Shown here: positions 1-23,483 of the stretch, piece after piece
Layout of the letters: every line of letters starts with the position of its first letter
How positions within the stretch are numbered: the first letter of the stretch is position 1
NCBI RefSeq assembly: GCF_965638725.1
Contig: NC_134962.1
Location: forward strand, 2,611,501 to 2,675,500
Source of the DNA: Aptenodytes patagonicus
Taxonomy: Eukaryota; Chordata; Aves; Sphenisciformes; Spheniscidae
DNA: 64,000 nucleotides
Direction of reading: 5' to 3'
Notes under the pieces: model-generated
The model's input: only the letters and a program-made list of their open reading frames with translations
What the model was told of the DNA's origin: nothing
The model's database searches: none
Made by a program: the position numbers and the translations under genes

Positions 1-39
1 TACTGCAGAGTGCTGCAGCCCGGCACGCTGAGGGTTTGC

Positions 40-45
40 AATAAA
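40..45 (+). terminator. Possible poly(A) signal of an upstream gene
   Basis: A canonical AATAAA is followed 45-65 bases later by a T/G-rich run containing TTTTTTGGGGGTG, which could serve as a downstream GU-rich element. It may mark the 3' end of a + strand gene lying left of the window. A chance hexamer is equally possible, since no coding sequence is visible before it. Confidence 0.25.
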
Positions 46-560
46 ATCTTGCAGTTTGGGTGCAGCTGTGGGAAACAGCGTTTTTTGGGGGTGACGCTTT
101 AGCCGTTTTAGGGTTTGGAGGCAGAAGGGAGCCCATTTCCCAGCCTGGGGCGGTTCTGGTACAAACCCTCCGTGCAATGGGGTTCATTCTTCCCCCAGTC
201 TGTGACTGTTGTTATTAAGCCGGAGTTATTCGTTAAGCACCGGGGGCGAGCAGCCAGCTCCAGAGGAGGCAGCGCTGGGTTGCTCCAGGAGGACATCGAT
301 CTCCCCGCACAGATCGTGGGGCTGCAAAAGGGCCAAGCTGCCCTTGGGGCTGTGTTTCTCAGCGGGGCAAGGCCCCCTGGCATGGGGACACTCCGGGTGA
401 CCCGTGTCCTCAGATCCCCCCGCCTGGCCCACGGCACCGAGGCAATACTCCTGCCATCACCACTGGGACGGACGCCTTCCCCCATGCACAGCCCGTGTGC
501 ACGCTCGCAGGAAATCATCCGGGACAGCTTCGGGGAAAGCCTTGGCATCACAAGGCTGTA

Positions 561-575
561 AATAAATTGTTTATT
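561..575. terminator. Overlapping poly(A) hexamers on both strands
   Basis: AATAAA (561-566) and TTTATT (570-575, AATAAA on the minus strand) are separated by three bases, so the site could act as a poly(A) signal in either direction. No coding exon is visible on either side, and its use is inference only. Confidence 0.25.
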
Positions 576-648
576 TTCAAAGTCTACTGCAGAGGTTTAA
601 GGACCAACACAAGAGCATGCGTGATCCAGCTCGGGACCAAGTCGCTCC

Positions 649-680
649 AGCTGTGCCTCAGTTTCCCCATTGATGATACT
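649..680 (+). repeat. Possible ancient MIR-like remnant
   Basis: The stretch contains the phrase GTGCCTCAGTTTCCCCAT, a hallmark of the 3' part of MIR and related amniote repeats. Only about 30 bases match, so the call is weak. Confidence 0.3.
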
Positions 681-3600
681 GGCTCAGTGCTTTCCAGGGA
701 AGGGGTTGGCTAAAGGCTGTGATGGACTTTGAATATACAAATACCAACTGGCAGTTTAAACAGCCACGTGGTTGTTTTCATGCCCAGCATTAGGCTTTGC
801 TTTTGTGCCTCTTGATCAGGTTTGATCAGTGGTTTGATTTGGGGCCCTTGGGACCCCCAGGCCAGCCCTGCTGGGAGCATTCGCTCCCAGCCGCGCTGGC
901 TGCAAAGCACGGAGAGCTCTAGGGCACAGGCTCGGAAGATTTTCCTGGCCCAGAAGGGAAAGATAGAAAGGCTAAAAATTGTGTGCTTCAGGTCTGAAAA
1001 GTCACTTTTGTTTTAGTGAAGCTGGTGTAATTTCTCAGGTTCCTCCTCAAATCCTTCCTGAGATGTATCCCTGCACCCTAAGTCCCTCTAATAATCTACA
1101 GAGCAATAAGAGTATATTGATATAGAGAGTATATTCTATAATGGGGTATATTCTCAGCGGGTACAGGATGGCTTTGTACCCCACCGAGCCTGAGTGGGCT
1201 AATTGCTTTAATTAATGATAGAGCAGAGATGAACAAACACTTCCTAGTCCCTTTGTGCAACGACACCACTTACACCCACGTTTGGGGCTGCTTTTTAAAG
1301 GATCAGCTCATTAAGCAGATAGCACCGGGGGCGCGATGCTGCACCCATGGCAATGGGGGATGAATCGGGGCTTCGCTGGTTCAGGGGAGATCAGTCTCCC
1401 CGCGCGGATGAATTACAGCCTCCAGCAAAACGTGTCTTGCTCTGCTCTTCATCCCAAAGCCAAATCCACTTCGCCTTAATGATGCAGCGGGAGCAGCGCC
1501 GGTGGGACAGAGCAGCCAGGGGGGATCGATGGAGCATCCAGTCTGGTTTCCCAGGACAAAGCCTGTCCTGGGTGTGTTGAAGAGGGGAAGATACATTTCA
1601 TTTGTATTGATCAAGAATCAGCAGTTTTAAAAGCAAGCAGATGACAAGATTTGGATAGATTTTCTCTTCGATTTTCCTCTAATTACAGCCTGAGTTGACT
1701 GCGAGTCTCCTTATAGTTTGCTTTTGAGCAAGGTTTCTGTGTTTTCCTTTTTTTTTTAAATCTGGGTTTCTGGGCTCCACGTTACAGCTGGCAACTGGCT
1801 TTTGTCATCTGCTGGTTGTGTGTGCCGTTGGGAAATCGCCTTTCGTGTCACATTTTGTACTTGGCAGAAACACCTGGAAGCCAGCAAAGGTTGCGGAGCT
1901 GAAGGAGCTGCTGCCTCTGGACACCACCAGCGCTCGGGGGACATCACAGATGGGTGTTAGCTAATGCTGGGGACAAAGGGGCACCCCAATGCCCAGCCAA
2001 TGAGGCTTAACGCTGCTGCCAGATTCTGTCTGGGGATGTGACATCCCAGTGGCTTCAGGAATTTGGCCAATGGTGAGAAAGTCACCCAGCAGCCCCTTCC
2101 CCACCACCCTGCACTGGAGCAGGCAGCAATTTTCCTCCCGGGTAAGAAGGCAGCGCTCACTCCCAGCGCAGCAAAAATGCAGACCTGAGCTCTGTTATAG
2201 TGCTACAGGGCCTGATCCTGCACCGCTGAGGGTTTTGCTTAATTCTCCCTCTGTTGAGGACCTCTCGCTGCAGAGGAGGGAGCAGGCACGACCTGCGCTC
2301 AGGCTCTGCCCTCCTACTCCTCCTGCGCTGCATTTTCCCGGCTGTGTTGCTCAGTGCAAGGTTTGGGATTGGGGCAGCGTCCGCCCAGCGCAGGCAGCTG
2401 CTGCCACCTATGGATAAAAAATAGCCAAAATGTTCACCCCAGACACGACAATAGGGCCATCCTCTCCTTTCTGCCCAGAGCCTTTGCAGCCACACTGATG
2501 TCTGAGCAAGAGTGGCTGCGAAACCGAACCCATGGTCGTGTCGCGGCCCCACACAGATGCCTGGGCGTCTTCCTCTGCCTGTACATGTTTAAATTGGAAA
2601 AGGGGATGTCCTGGAAATGCAAGGGGTGACTTTTCTTAAGCACAACATGAGCAGCGTATTCTACCTGTTGGCTGGAAATTGTGCTCTGCCTTTCTGGGAT
2701 ATATGCAGCAAAGTGACCGAAGTGCCACCTTGGCAGGAGAATAAACCAAAGTCAGATCGGGGCTTGCACCGCTGTCCCCGTGGTGATGGGAGCAGCTCTG
2801 CTGTCCTCACCTGCAGTGTGTGCCAAGGGGTGCAGGCATCCAGGGCTGATTTCCCAAAAGGCTCGGGTAATTGGCATCAGGGCCCCCCAAAATTCTGAGT
2901 CTGATCTGCAAATACGCACATCATGGAGAGAGTTAGGTAAAAAAATCACAAGCTGCCTGGTTTGCCCGTGCAAAAAGGATGTCTCCAATTTGGAAAAAGC
3001 AGTGAAGAGAGATTACCGCTGCTTGCTGTATTCCAGGCTTTAGGTGAACTTGGTCCCATGAGTTCCTGACTTTTGGCCCATCTGTTCCTCTGGGCAAACT
3101 GGAAAATCATCTTGCAGAAACCAGCAGCGGCGCTGAGCAGGATCCATCTCTCTACAGAAAACTCTTCGGCCAGCATCTCCTTCGCGGGATCGGGAGAGAT
3201 TTCACTACCATTCAGTGAATTCAAAACATATGCGAACAAATTCCTCGCTAGTATAAATCCTTGGGCTTTGATGGGGTTCACCAACAAATTTTCTCATTAA
3301 GTTCCTGATCCTTATTTCTACCTCTGGATGCATCCAAAGCTTATGCTGTTAGCCAGGTATCTCCATTAACAGCCCTTCGACTAAAGCGATCAGAAGATAT
3401 GAGCAGCCAGGGCTCTTTTCGCTCAGTGGCTGTGGTTTAATAAGAAAAGCCGTCCCCAGGATTAATGCAGGCTTTTCCTAACTCAGAGATGTGCACGGCT
3501 GCCAAAGCAAACACATCAATCTGTTGTAGCTTGATACGGCACCAGACTCCCTTGCTGTAAAACCAGTGCGGTCCAGGAGCTCCCTAGCATCCTGCAAACA

Positions 3601-6600
3601 GCATTAAACCACAGGGCAGAGGTGTCTTATCTCACTTGGGCTTGACCTAGATCAGGATCTGTCCCCTCCTTGGCACACAGGGAGATTTACAGGATCAGTT
3701 TCTCGCGGCCCTTGCAGACACTACCTCCAGGCGTCAGAAATGTCAGCGTGTCCCTAGAGATGCATTTGAAGTGGTGTTTTTCCCCTCCCCTGGAGTTAAA
3801 GAAGATTTCAGAGCATGGAAATGTCCGTCCTGGCTGTTTCCCGGACAGACAGCAGCTCGGACTGAGCAGTTTTATCCTCCACAGCCTCCTTGCTGCCAGC
3901 AGCATCTTGGAGAGCAGGAAGAAATAGAGTAGCAATATTAAAATGACAGTGGGGAAGGTGAAGAGCAGCACAGGAGTTGAAATCTTTGGAGGAAAACCGA
4001 GTTTAGGTGATGAGCTGCTGCGTTTGACCTGGGGATGTGCACCCAAGGGTGTCTTACAACCCCTGGGGTGCTGCTGAGCTTGGAGAGGTGGGACGACAGA
4101 GCAGCATTGAAGGGTGCTGGAGGAGCTGCATCCTGCAGGGATGAGTTTCTGATAATTTTATCTCTGAGACCACCACCTCTCTCTCAACCTGGCTGAATTT
4201 GGGCCAAGAGCCTGCAGGCTGCTTGCTGGGGACATAGAGGTACAGGGTATGGGTGCGTTGTGGTTTCTTAAGGAAAGGAATTAAAAATCAGCCCAGCCTG
4301 CCAGGCTGATCTCTGTACCGGCACCTGCTGAAGCCGGCTGGAGGATGAAAGGTGGCGGATGGGTCCCTGGGCTGCACGGGGCTGCCAGCTCATCGGGGAT
4401 TTACGCCACACGCAGAGGTTTTGCTCCCCTGCGTTGTTGCAACAGGATTCACAGCTTAAGGTGCCACTGAGCGGGTCAGGTAATGCAGCCAGGGGTGGCC
4501 CAGCCCCTCCGGGGCGATCTTCCCCTTCTCCCCGCACTGCCCCGATGGCCCTGGCGCCTCGCACCCTGGGGGCACCTCTGCGTTGCTTTCCAGTCTAAAT
4601 GCTAAGCCTTAGCAACATCCTCCGCTTGTATGTGGTATTTTAATAAGGGATGGAGAGTTATTAAGGTCATTGAGTTACCACCAGAGAAGGAATTTCACCC
4701 CGTGAATGCATGATTTCCAGCTGTTATTGAAAAGTGTTTAAAATGAGAAGCTGTTCTGCTGTGCTCCCAGGTGAACGTGGGCACCAGGAGCCAACACGGG
4801 AGCTGCCTTGGCACCCACGGCTCCAGAAGCTTTCCACGGCAGAGCTGAGTTTTAGGGGTGAATACCTACAAACACCAGTGATGGGGCATGGCTGCCCTAG
4901 GGTGGAGAGATTTCCCCATCTTGACCCCGTAACAGTCATTTGGTGGAAAAGGGGTTTCTGGAGGAGCATCCCCACAGCACCCCTGGAGCCACATGCTACC
5001 ACCCACACCCAGGATGGATGGGGACAGTTTTAAAGGCCTTTAAGCATTGTCCCTTCAGCATTGCTACCTCGGATCACCTTGGGCACCTGATGGCTGTGGC
5101 TACACCGAAACCCCGGGGGACAGGTCCCAGAGGTGTGAGCACAATGGTAGGTCCTTGGGTGCAGCCTGGTGCAGCCCGCCCTGGGCAAGGTACACTGCTG
5201 TCCCATCAGGGATGACACCAGACACCGTCCCCAGCTTGCTGGGTGGCTGGAGGGCTTGGGCATCTTGTTATCACTTCCAAAGTTTATTTTTAAACCTCTG
5301 GCTCCAATTTAAAGGTATCAGCAGCATGTGCTGAGTGCAGGACCTCAAAATACTCCCCTCCTCCTCCTTCCCCTGCCTTTCTGTCCCATCATTTCTGTCT
5401 TCATCTCCCCTTTCCAGGTCTACAGCACGAGCATGAGCTGAAAAACCTGCTCGCATTAAAAGTTTCATGAAATCTTCTCCTGTTTGGTGCCTTGGGCCGG
5501 GAGTGCTGCCAGGCAAACAGCCAGAGAGAGGCACGACACGTCAACACAGGGGCCTGGAAAGGTTGACCTCAAAGCCAATCCCGTGTAAACATGCTCTAGA
5601 AACCTCTGGGAGATGCAGCGGGGAATCCCATCCTGTCTTAACCCCAGTTAAGCTGGGGTTTAACTGAAATGGGAATGCCTGTTTTATGTGCACTGGCACG
5701 GGCACTCAGGATTGCCATGGGATGCATGTTGTATAGACGAGGAGAGGATGGCCACTGTCTTGGTGTTTTGAGCTTGTCCACTTCCAGCAGATGGTAAATG
5801 CTGACACAGCTGGGTGCAAAGCTTCTGCAAAGCCTCCAAAACTGGTGTGGAAGGAGCTGGAAGCCTGACCATGGGAAGAAGGAAACCTAACAGCGTTCAC
5901 CCCTTCCATAAAGCTGCCCTTCAGAGGACAACCGCTTCCCTGCACGCCTCTGATCTGCTTTTCTGAGGGCTGTTGCATGCGGCCAGCATGAGGCTCTGCA
6001 TTTCTTCCTTTCAGGGAAAATATGTCTATTCCCTTTGCACGGGAAGAAGGAAGAAAATAGTGATTTATATCCATTCCTGTATCCAGCCTCAACTTTTCCC
6101 TGGTGAGAGCAGGGCTTCTGGGGCGACATCAGAGCAGGCATCCCTCGTGGCTGCTGTCTGCTCTGCCCAAACCCCCGCCTTTAAAGAAGACCTGATGCAT
6201 TTTATAGCGACAAAAACACAAGCGCTCAGTTAGCTGAACGCGTTACTCATGGGAAGAAACACCCCCAGCACGAAGGCAAATTCAGGCAGGCAGCCTGGGG
6301 TGTTCGCATCCCAGATACATACAAATTACCGGCACTGCGGATTATTCACTCTCCCAGTCACACTGTGCGGGGCCTCTTTGGAAAAAAAAAAAATCTCAAT
6401 TATTATGTCTGGGCAAACGGGAATTTTAGCACAGCTTAAAGCATCAGATCCTCACCCAGGGGCTGTGGGGCTGGGAGGGGTTGAGGTGATGAGGAAAGGG
6501 GTAATAGGCACCTGCCATGCATGTGTGCAGCCTGCCCTTCCCTTTGGGGGGGTCTCCGTTTTCTTGAGCGATCCCAAATCATTTGCTGGTGGTTTCTGAG

Positions 6601-7483
6601 GGGGGGGAGGAATCAAGCCTAAATAGGATGTAGAGGAATTGTTTCAGCTGGGACCTGAATCTGAAGCCAGATGGATGGAGACAAGGCGCTAAACTTCAGC
6701 CGCCCCCAGATTTTGCCCGCTCAGGTCTCTTTTATTTTACATAGCTGAACATTTAAGGACAGATTGCCACTATTTTCCAGGAGGGAAAACGGTTCCACTT
6801 GGGCGTGACAATGGAGCCTGATGGTCCACAGAGACCACAGGTGTTCGGTGAAACCCTTTTCTCCAGGCACCGGCCAGATCTGGGCACACAGCTCTGGCTT
6901 TAAGCTTCTTGGAGGCTGGGCATAAAGTGGCTTAACCGAGCTGGGATTAGCCAGGTCTGACAGCCCTCTCTCCTACTTGTGTCCTGTACTATTTATAGTC
7001 CGACGGGCCATCAGGCTCTGTTTCATTATAGAAGTAAAGCACAGTGCACTGCCCGTTTTTCTTTTCCCTGCCTGGGAAAAGGGGTGAAAATTCAGATTCT
7101 CTTTACTGGAGAAGGAACAGAGGGAGGAGAGCTCCATCACACACTCGCCTGGCCCGAGCAGCAGAGGGACCCGGGATTTACGCCATCTCCACGAAGGCTG
7201 AAGTCTTCGTCAGCAAACGCAGCCCCTGCCCCACTGAGGGCAGTTCCCAGGCTGCCCACAGCCCTTGTATGAAAGGGGAGATTATTTCTTGGCAAAATGC
7301 TAAAATATGGACAGGAAGAATAAGAGATTTATATACCCATCCCTCCTACGCGTTATTGCACTTGGTGTTCGTCCCCGGCACATCCAGACCTGGGGTAGCA
7401 CTACTACTCCTGTCCCAAAGGAAGGCTGTGTCAATCCCTTTAAATGCTGTCTTAGAGCCTTCCTCATGGAAGTTTCTTTCTAT

Positions 7484-7880
7484 TTTTTCTGGCACTCAGT
7501 GCATTTTATGTTGCCCAAGAAATGCTGCATAAAAGTAAAAGATATCTTTCCTATCATATTTCTAAGAAAATACCAATGAACCATAACATCCATAAAAAAA
7601 TCAAGTCTCCCTTTAAGCATTAATGAGAGGTTAGTAACATTTTAATCTACATGATGTGTAAGTTTTTAACCCTTAGACTATGAAGGTAAGAGTACCTTCA
7701 TAAGAGTACCTAAGAGTACCTGATTTAGCTGTTAAATTCACTGATAGGATGGTCTGGGCCATAAAATTGGCCTGGACTATTACATAGTTTAATTCAAAAT
7801 TAGCTTTCTTTTGACCTATATTTGGCTTTGGGACACAGAAAATTTTGCATTAGCCTTGTAATTGCACTGCTGACACAGGT
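7484..7880. other. AT-rich island about 1.2 kb upstream of EEF1A2 promoter
   Basis: This is a stretch of about 400 bp with low GC and almost no CpG inside a GC-rich neighbourhood. It has several TTAAT/ATTAAT-type motifs. Islands like this in avian GC-rich DNA are often conserved noncoding elements, but conservation cannot be judged from one sequence. Confidence 0.2.
7687..7721 (+). repeat. Short direct repeat, three copies of an 11-mer
   Basis: TAAGAGTACCT occurs at 7687, 7701 and 7711. The last two copies share one base. It looks like recent local slippage or duplication. Confidence 0.75.
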
Positions 7881-8404
7881 ATAAATATTCTGACCACTAC
7901 ATGTTGAGGTTTTTTGTGCAAAGAAAGTTTCATGGTATTACCGAAGGAGATTATTTATGGTTTCCTTGCCCTCCTAGGACTTGAACCCCATCTCCCATTA
8001 AATGAGATGTTGTTAATAAACCACAGATTCTTGAGCAGCCAACGTACATGTTGCAGGTGCAGAAATCTGTTTTGCTCTGTTTGTCCCTTGCTTTGCTGTT
8101 TGCTCCTGGGCTAATGCACTTCCCCCGCGGCAGAAATGTGGGTCAGTGCCTGCGGGGCCCTGCCCAGGGATGCGTTTGCCCTGTGTGCTGTGCAGGGACC
8201 CCTCTCCTCCCAGCGCGTGTGGGAAAACAGCCCTTCTGCACCTCTGGCCCCACTGGGGGCAGAGCAAGGGCTGTGGTACTTGGTGGTCCTGGGCCCCTGT
8301 CCCGTGCCAGCCCTGTCCCTTCACCCCCAGGCTGCCAAGGGGGACCCATGGGGGTCCAAGCCCCACTTGGCCTCCATCTCCCCCACTCCTCCTGGACCAG
8401 GATT

Positions 8405-8975
8405 TCCATCATTTCCCCTCTCTTCCAAAAAGCCCTTCCTGCCATCTCCCTCTATCCCTCCATCTTCCTCCCATCCCTCTATCTCCAATCTCTCCTTCTC
8501 CCCCATCCCTCCATCTCCCTCTCATGCCTTCATCTTTCATCCCTACATCTCTCCTATCTCTCCCATCTCTCCCATCTCTCCCATCTCTGCATCTTTTATC
8601 CCTCCACCTTCCTCCCATCTCTCTATTTTCCATCCTGCTCTCTCCCTCCGACCTCTGCCTTCCATCCTTCCATCTTCCCATCCCTCCATCTTCCACCCCT
8701 CCATCTCTCCCCCACCTCTCCATTTCTCCCATCCCTCCGTTTCTCCCGTCCCTCCATCTTCCTCCCATCCCTTTATTGCCCATCCTTCCACCTCCTTCTC
8801 ATCCCTCCATCTTCCACCCCTCCATTTCTCCCATCCCTCCACCTTCCCTCCCTCCCAGCCCCGTCCCCCGTCTCTCTCCCCCCCCCCCCCCGCCCCGCCT
8901 CGCCCTGCTCCCTCCCTCCCTCCTCCTCCTCCTCCTCCTCCTCCTCCTCCTCCTTCTCCTCCTCCTCCTCCCCTC
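8405..8975 (+). repeat. Long polypyrimidine tract with degenerate CCCATCCCTCCATCT-like units
   Basis: For about 570 bp the + strand is almost entirely C and T. It is built from loosely repeated units such as CCCATCTCT and CCCTCCATCTTCC, then C-runs (about 8878-8891), then CTC triplets. It ends about 130 bp before the inferred EEF1A2 start. Such purine/pyrimidine asymmetry can form triplex (H-DNA) and often lies next to promoters. The Ser/Pro-rich and Arg/Gly/Trp-rich frames across it are artefacts of composition. Confidence 0.85.
8919..8971 (+). repeat. (CTC)n trinucleotide repeat
   Basis: This is a nearly pure CTC/CCT triplet run with one CTT interruption, at the promoter-proximal end of the pyrimidine tract. 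It is likely to vary in length between individuals. Confidence 0.85.
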
Positions 8976-9104
8976 GGCGCGCCTCCTCCTCCCCCGCCCG
9001 GTACCGCATTGCCGTAGTGCGGGGGGGTCGCTGCATTGCGCTGCCGCCGTCAATAGGTGGGCCCCTCCCGGGGAGATAAAGCCGCCGGAGCCCAAGCTGG
9101 CAGC
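8972..9104 (+). promoter_or_regulatory. EEF1A2 core promoter and CpG island
   Basis: CpG density rises abruptly at about 8975 and stays high to about 9580. A TATA-like AGATAAAG lies at 9074-9081, about 50 bp before the splice donor that ends the non-coding first exon, which would place the start site near 9105. The TATA-like match is imperfect and no transcript data are available, so the exact start is inferred. Confidence 0.5.
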
Positions 9105-9129
9105 CTCTGCCGCCCCGACCGCCGCTCCG
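9105..9129 (+). other. EEF1A2 exon 1 (non-coding), 5' end uncertain
   Basis: A good donor (CCG|GTAAGAG) follows position 9129 in the CpG island. Vertebrate EEF1A genes have a short untranslated first exon followed by an exon carrying the ATG, which fits here. The start is placed from the TATA-like box and could lie tens of bases upstream. Confidence 0.45.
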
Positions 9130-9209
9130 GTAAGAGCTCCGGCCCCCCGCCCCCCCGGGCGGCGCCGCGCCGGGATGGGGCCGCTCCGCAGCGGGGGGGA
9201 CCGGGCTTT

Positions 9210-9222
9210 GGGGGGGGGGGGG
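9210..9222 (+). repeat. G13 homopolymer run
   Basis: Thirteen consecutive G residues lie just after exon 1. With neighbouring G-runs this is a plausible G-quadruplex on the non-template strand. Confidence 0.8.
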
Positions 9223-9251
9223 TCCTGCCCCAGGGGTTGCGGGGTTCAGTG

Positions 9252-9274
9252 CACACACACACACACACACACAC
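9252..9274 (+). repeat. (CA)n microsatellite
   Basis: An uninterrupted CA dinucleotide run is followed shortly by a short TG run. It is a simple repeat in EEF1A2 intron 1. Confidence 0.9.
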
Positions 9275-9664
9275 CCCGTGCGCTGTGTGTGCGTGGGGTG
9301 CTGCTGGTGCTGCCGGCCCCTGGGGTGCGGGGTACCCCCGGGTAGGGAGGGAGAGGATGGGGCTGGGCCATTCCTTCACCCCGCAGGTGCCTCTTCCCGC
9401 AGGTGGGAAATAACCCGCTTCCCCCCACCCAGCCTTCGGCTCCTTGGGGGGAAAAAAATAGAATAAAATAAATCCCCGGTTCCCTGAGCGGCCCCGCATC
9501 TCCCACCCTGGGTGCTGGGGGTGCGCACGGGGGAGAGGGGCCGGCACCCCCGGACCGGACCTCTCATCGGAGCTGCAAGATGGCCAGATCCAGGCTGGAG
9601 CTGTTCAAGGGCAGGGGAGGGACGGGGCAGCCGGGGCTCTTGCTGCCCAGGGAGGCTTCTTGCG

Positions 9665-9905
9665 GGGGATATTATTGCTCGCATGACTGAGTCGCTATTA
9701 GAGCAGCAAACTCCTCCTGACCTCCTTTACTTTCATGGGCAGATTTGTAAAATTGGATTTTATTAGACATCAAATTAAAGCTTCTAATAGTGCTGGGTTT
9801 GTGTAGCAGCTGCAGAGCCATGGTAACGCTGGGAGATGCTAGAACAGCTCCCTGGATATATCAATTTGCATTTTTAGCCTCCTCCCTCTGTTTCATCCAG
9901 ATTCA
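9665..9905 (+). promoter_or_regulatory. Candidate intronic regulatory element in EEF1A2 intron 1
   Basis: About 240 bp of low-CpG, AT-richer DNA sits between GC-rich blocks. It contains an exact POU octamer ATTTGCAT (9864-9871), an RFX/X-box-like GCCATGGTAAC (9817-9827), a TGACTGAGTCGC AP-1/MAF-like site near 9683 and several homeodomain-type TTAAA/TAATAG motifs. The motif concentration suggests an enhancer. Function is inferred, and short motifs do occur by chance. Confidence 0.35.
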
Positions 9906-10613
9906 TGGCAGCAAAATGTAATAAACCCCCTCCACTGCAGGCTCAGCCCGCACTGCCGAGCTTTCGGCAGCCCGGCTATTTGCAGCCCTGCTCAGGGGAG
10001 CGGGTGAGGGCTATTTTTGTCCGTCCCATTTTGTGGACACCATGTTGTCACCCGAACGGCGCACGGCTTGGGAGCGGCGAGAGCAGCCTGCAGGGGTGGG
10101 CACCCACAGCTCCTCCCAGGGCACCCACAACATGGAGGACATGCCCTCGGGTTTGGAAAGACCGAGAAGGCAGCAGTAGCAGCCCTGAGCTGGAGGAAGG
10201 TTTTCCGGGGAGGAAGGGCACCTTCGAGGCATCGATGACGTAGCCCTGGGACCTGGGGGTCTCCAGGAGGGCGGTGGAGGGCAAGACGCTAAAAAACGTG
10301 GCATCTTGCTGGGACTTGGAGGCTGTATGTAGCAGCCAGAAATAGCCCGGCTGGCCTCCTCCGGGGGCGGGCTGGCTCCGTCCCAGCATGGGCAGAGCTG
10401 CCAGACGAGGCCAGGCACCCCCGGCCGGGCTGGGGCATGTGGTCCAGCGGGAAGGTGGGGCGAGGGGAGGAGAGCCATCCCCGATGGGCTGGGAGGGTGC
10501 TGTCACAGGGGGTCTTTTGACGCGACTGCCTCTTCCCCCACAGCCTCCCCAAAAACGCAGCTGCGTTCCCACAGCCCTCCCCGCCGCCGCCCACCCCGGC
10601 CATCCCCGCGTAG

Positions 10614-23198
<12,585 letters not shown>

Positions 23199-23426
23199 AT
23201 TGTGGGCTCCCAGTGCATCGCGCAGAAACCATCCCTGACACCAGGACGCTGCCACCGTCTCCCCCGGGCGCATGTGTGCACATCAGCTTGTAAGAGTTTA
23301 TATGTCAACGACTGGATGCTCACCATTAAGGTCCAGTGGAAATTCTTTAAAAGGAAAAGCATGTTCCAGCGTTTGTGAGGCTTCATGTTAATTTTACCAA
23401 TAAAACTGGTACAACATCCACAGTGG
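23199..23426 (+). other. EEF1A2 3' untranslated region
   Basis: A short 3' UTR of about 230 nt runs from the TGA to the likely cleavage zone 15-25 nt after AATAAA. The end is inferred from the hexamer, because the adjacent genomic A-run makes exact placement ambiguous. Confidence 0.7.
23399..23404 (+). terminator. EEF1A2 poly(A) signal AATAAA
   Basis: A canonical hexamer about 200 nt after the stop codon, within the expected distance of a plausible cleavage site near 23420-23427. Confidence 0.8.
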
Positions 23427-23483
23427 AAAAAAAAAAAACCAAACAAAAAAAAAAAAAACCAAAACAAAACAACCAACCCAAAA
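23427..23483 (+). repeat. A-rich low-complexity tract at the EEF1A2 3' end
   Basis: A 57-bp stretch of A with scattered C (A-runs of 12 and 14, then AAAAC and AACC units). It sits directly after the predicted cleavage zone and before a GT-rich stretch (about 23484-23512). It is genomic, not a processed tail, because the introns are intact. Confidence 0.8.

Larger units (their letters stand above)
1..8400. other. Intergenic region upstream of EEF1A2, no gene recognised
   Basis: No open frame here resembles a known protein family and no set of frames is joined by plausible splice sites. The longest frames near the left edge (108-561, both strands) lie over the same DNA. The + strand one lacks an early ATG, so neither is supported. 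Local content is AT-rich and GC-rich blocks, short pyrimidine tracts and a possible ancient repeat. In human I recall PPDPF and PTK6 on this side of EEF1A2. I looked for PPDPF-like peptides on the minus strand and found none. Confidence 0.6.
9130..10543 (+). other. EEF1A2 intron 1
   Basis: This 1414-bp intron splits the 5' untranslated region. It holds the rest of the CpG island, a G-run, a CA repeat and a distinct AT-richer block at 9665-9905. The acceptor TCTTCCCCCACAG ends at 10543. No coding sequence is seen. Confidence 0.65.

Noticed and set aside
108-561. Paired open frames of about 147 residues on both strands at the left edge
   Set aside because: Two frames on the same DNA cannot both be supported. 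The + strand one has no early ATG, and neither resembles a known family.
8048-9345. Three long overlapping + strand open frames rich in Ser, Pro and Leu, and matching Arg/Gly/Trp/Glu-rich frames on the minus strand
   Set aside because: They are translations of the C/T-rich tract in every frame. They overlap each other, have no domain and end in the EEF1A2 promoter.
23427-23483. The A-rich tract as evidence that EEF1A2 here is a processed retrocopy
   Set aside because: All seven coding exons are separated by GT-AG introns, so the tract is a genomic low-complexity sequence, not a poly(A) tail.
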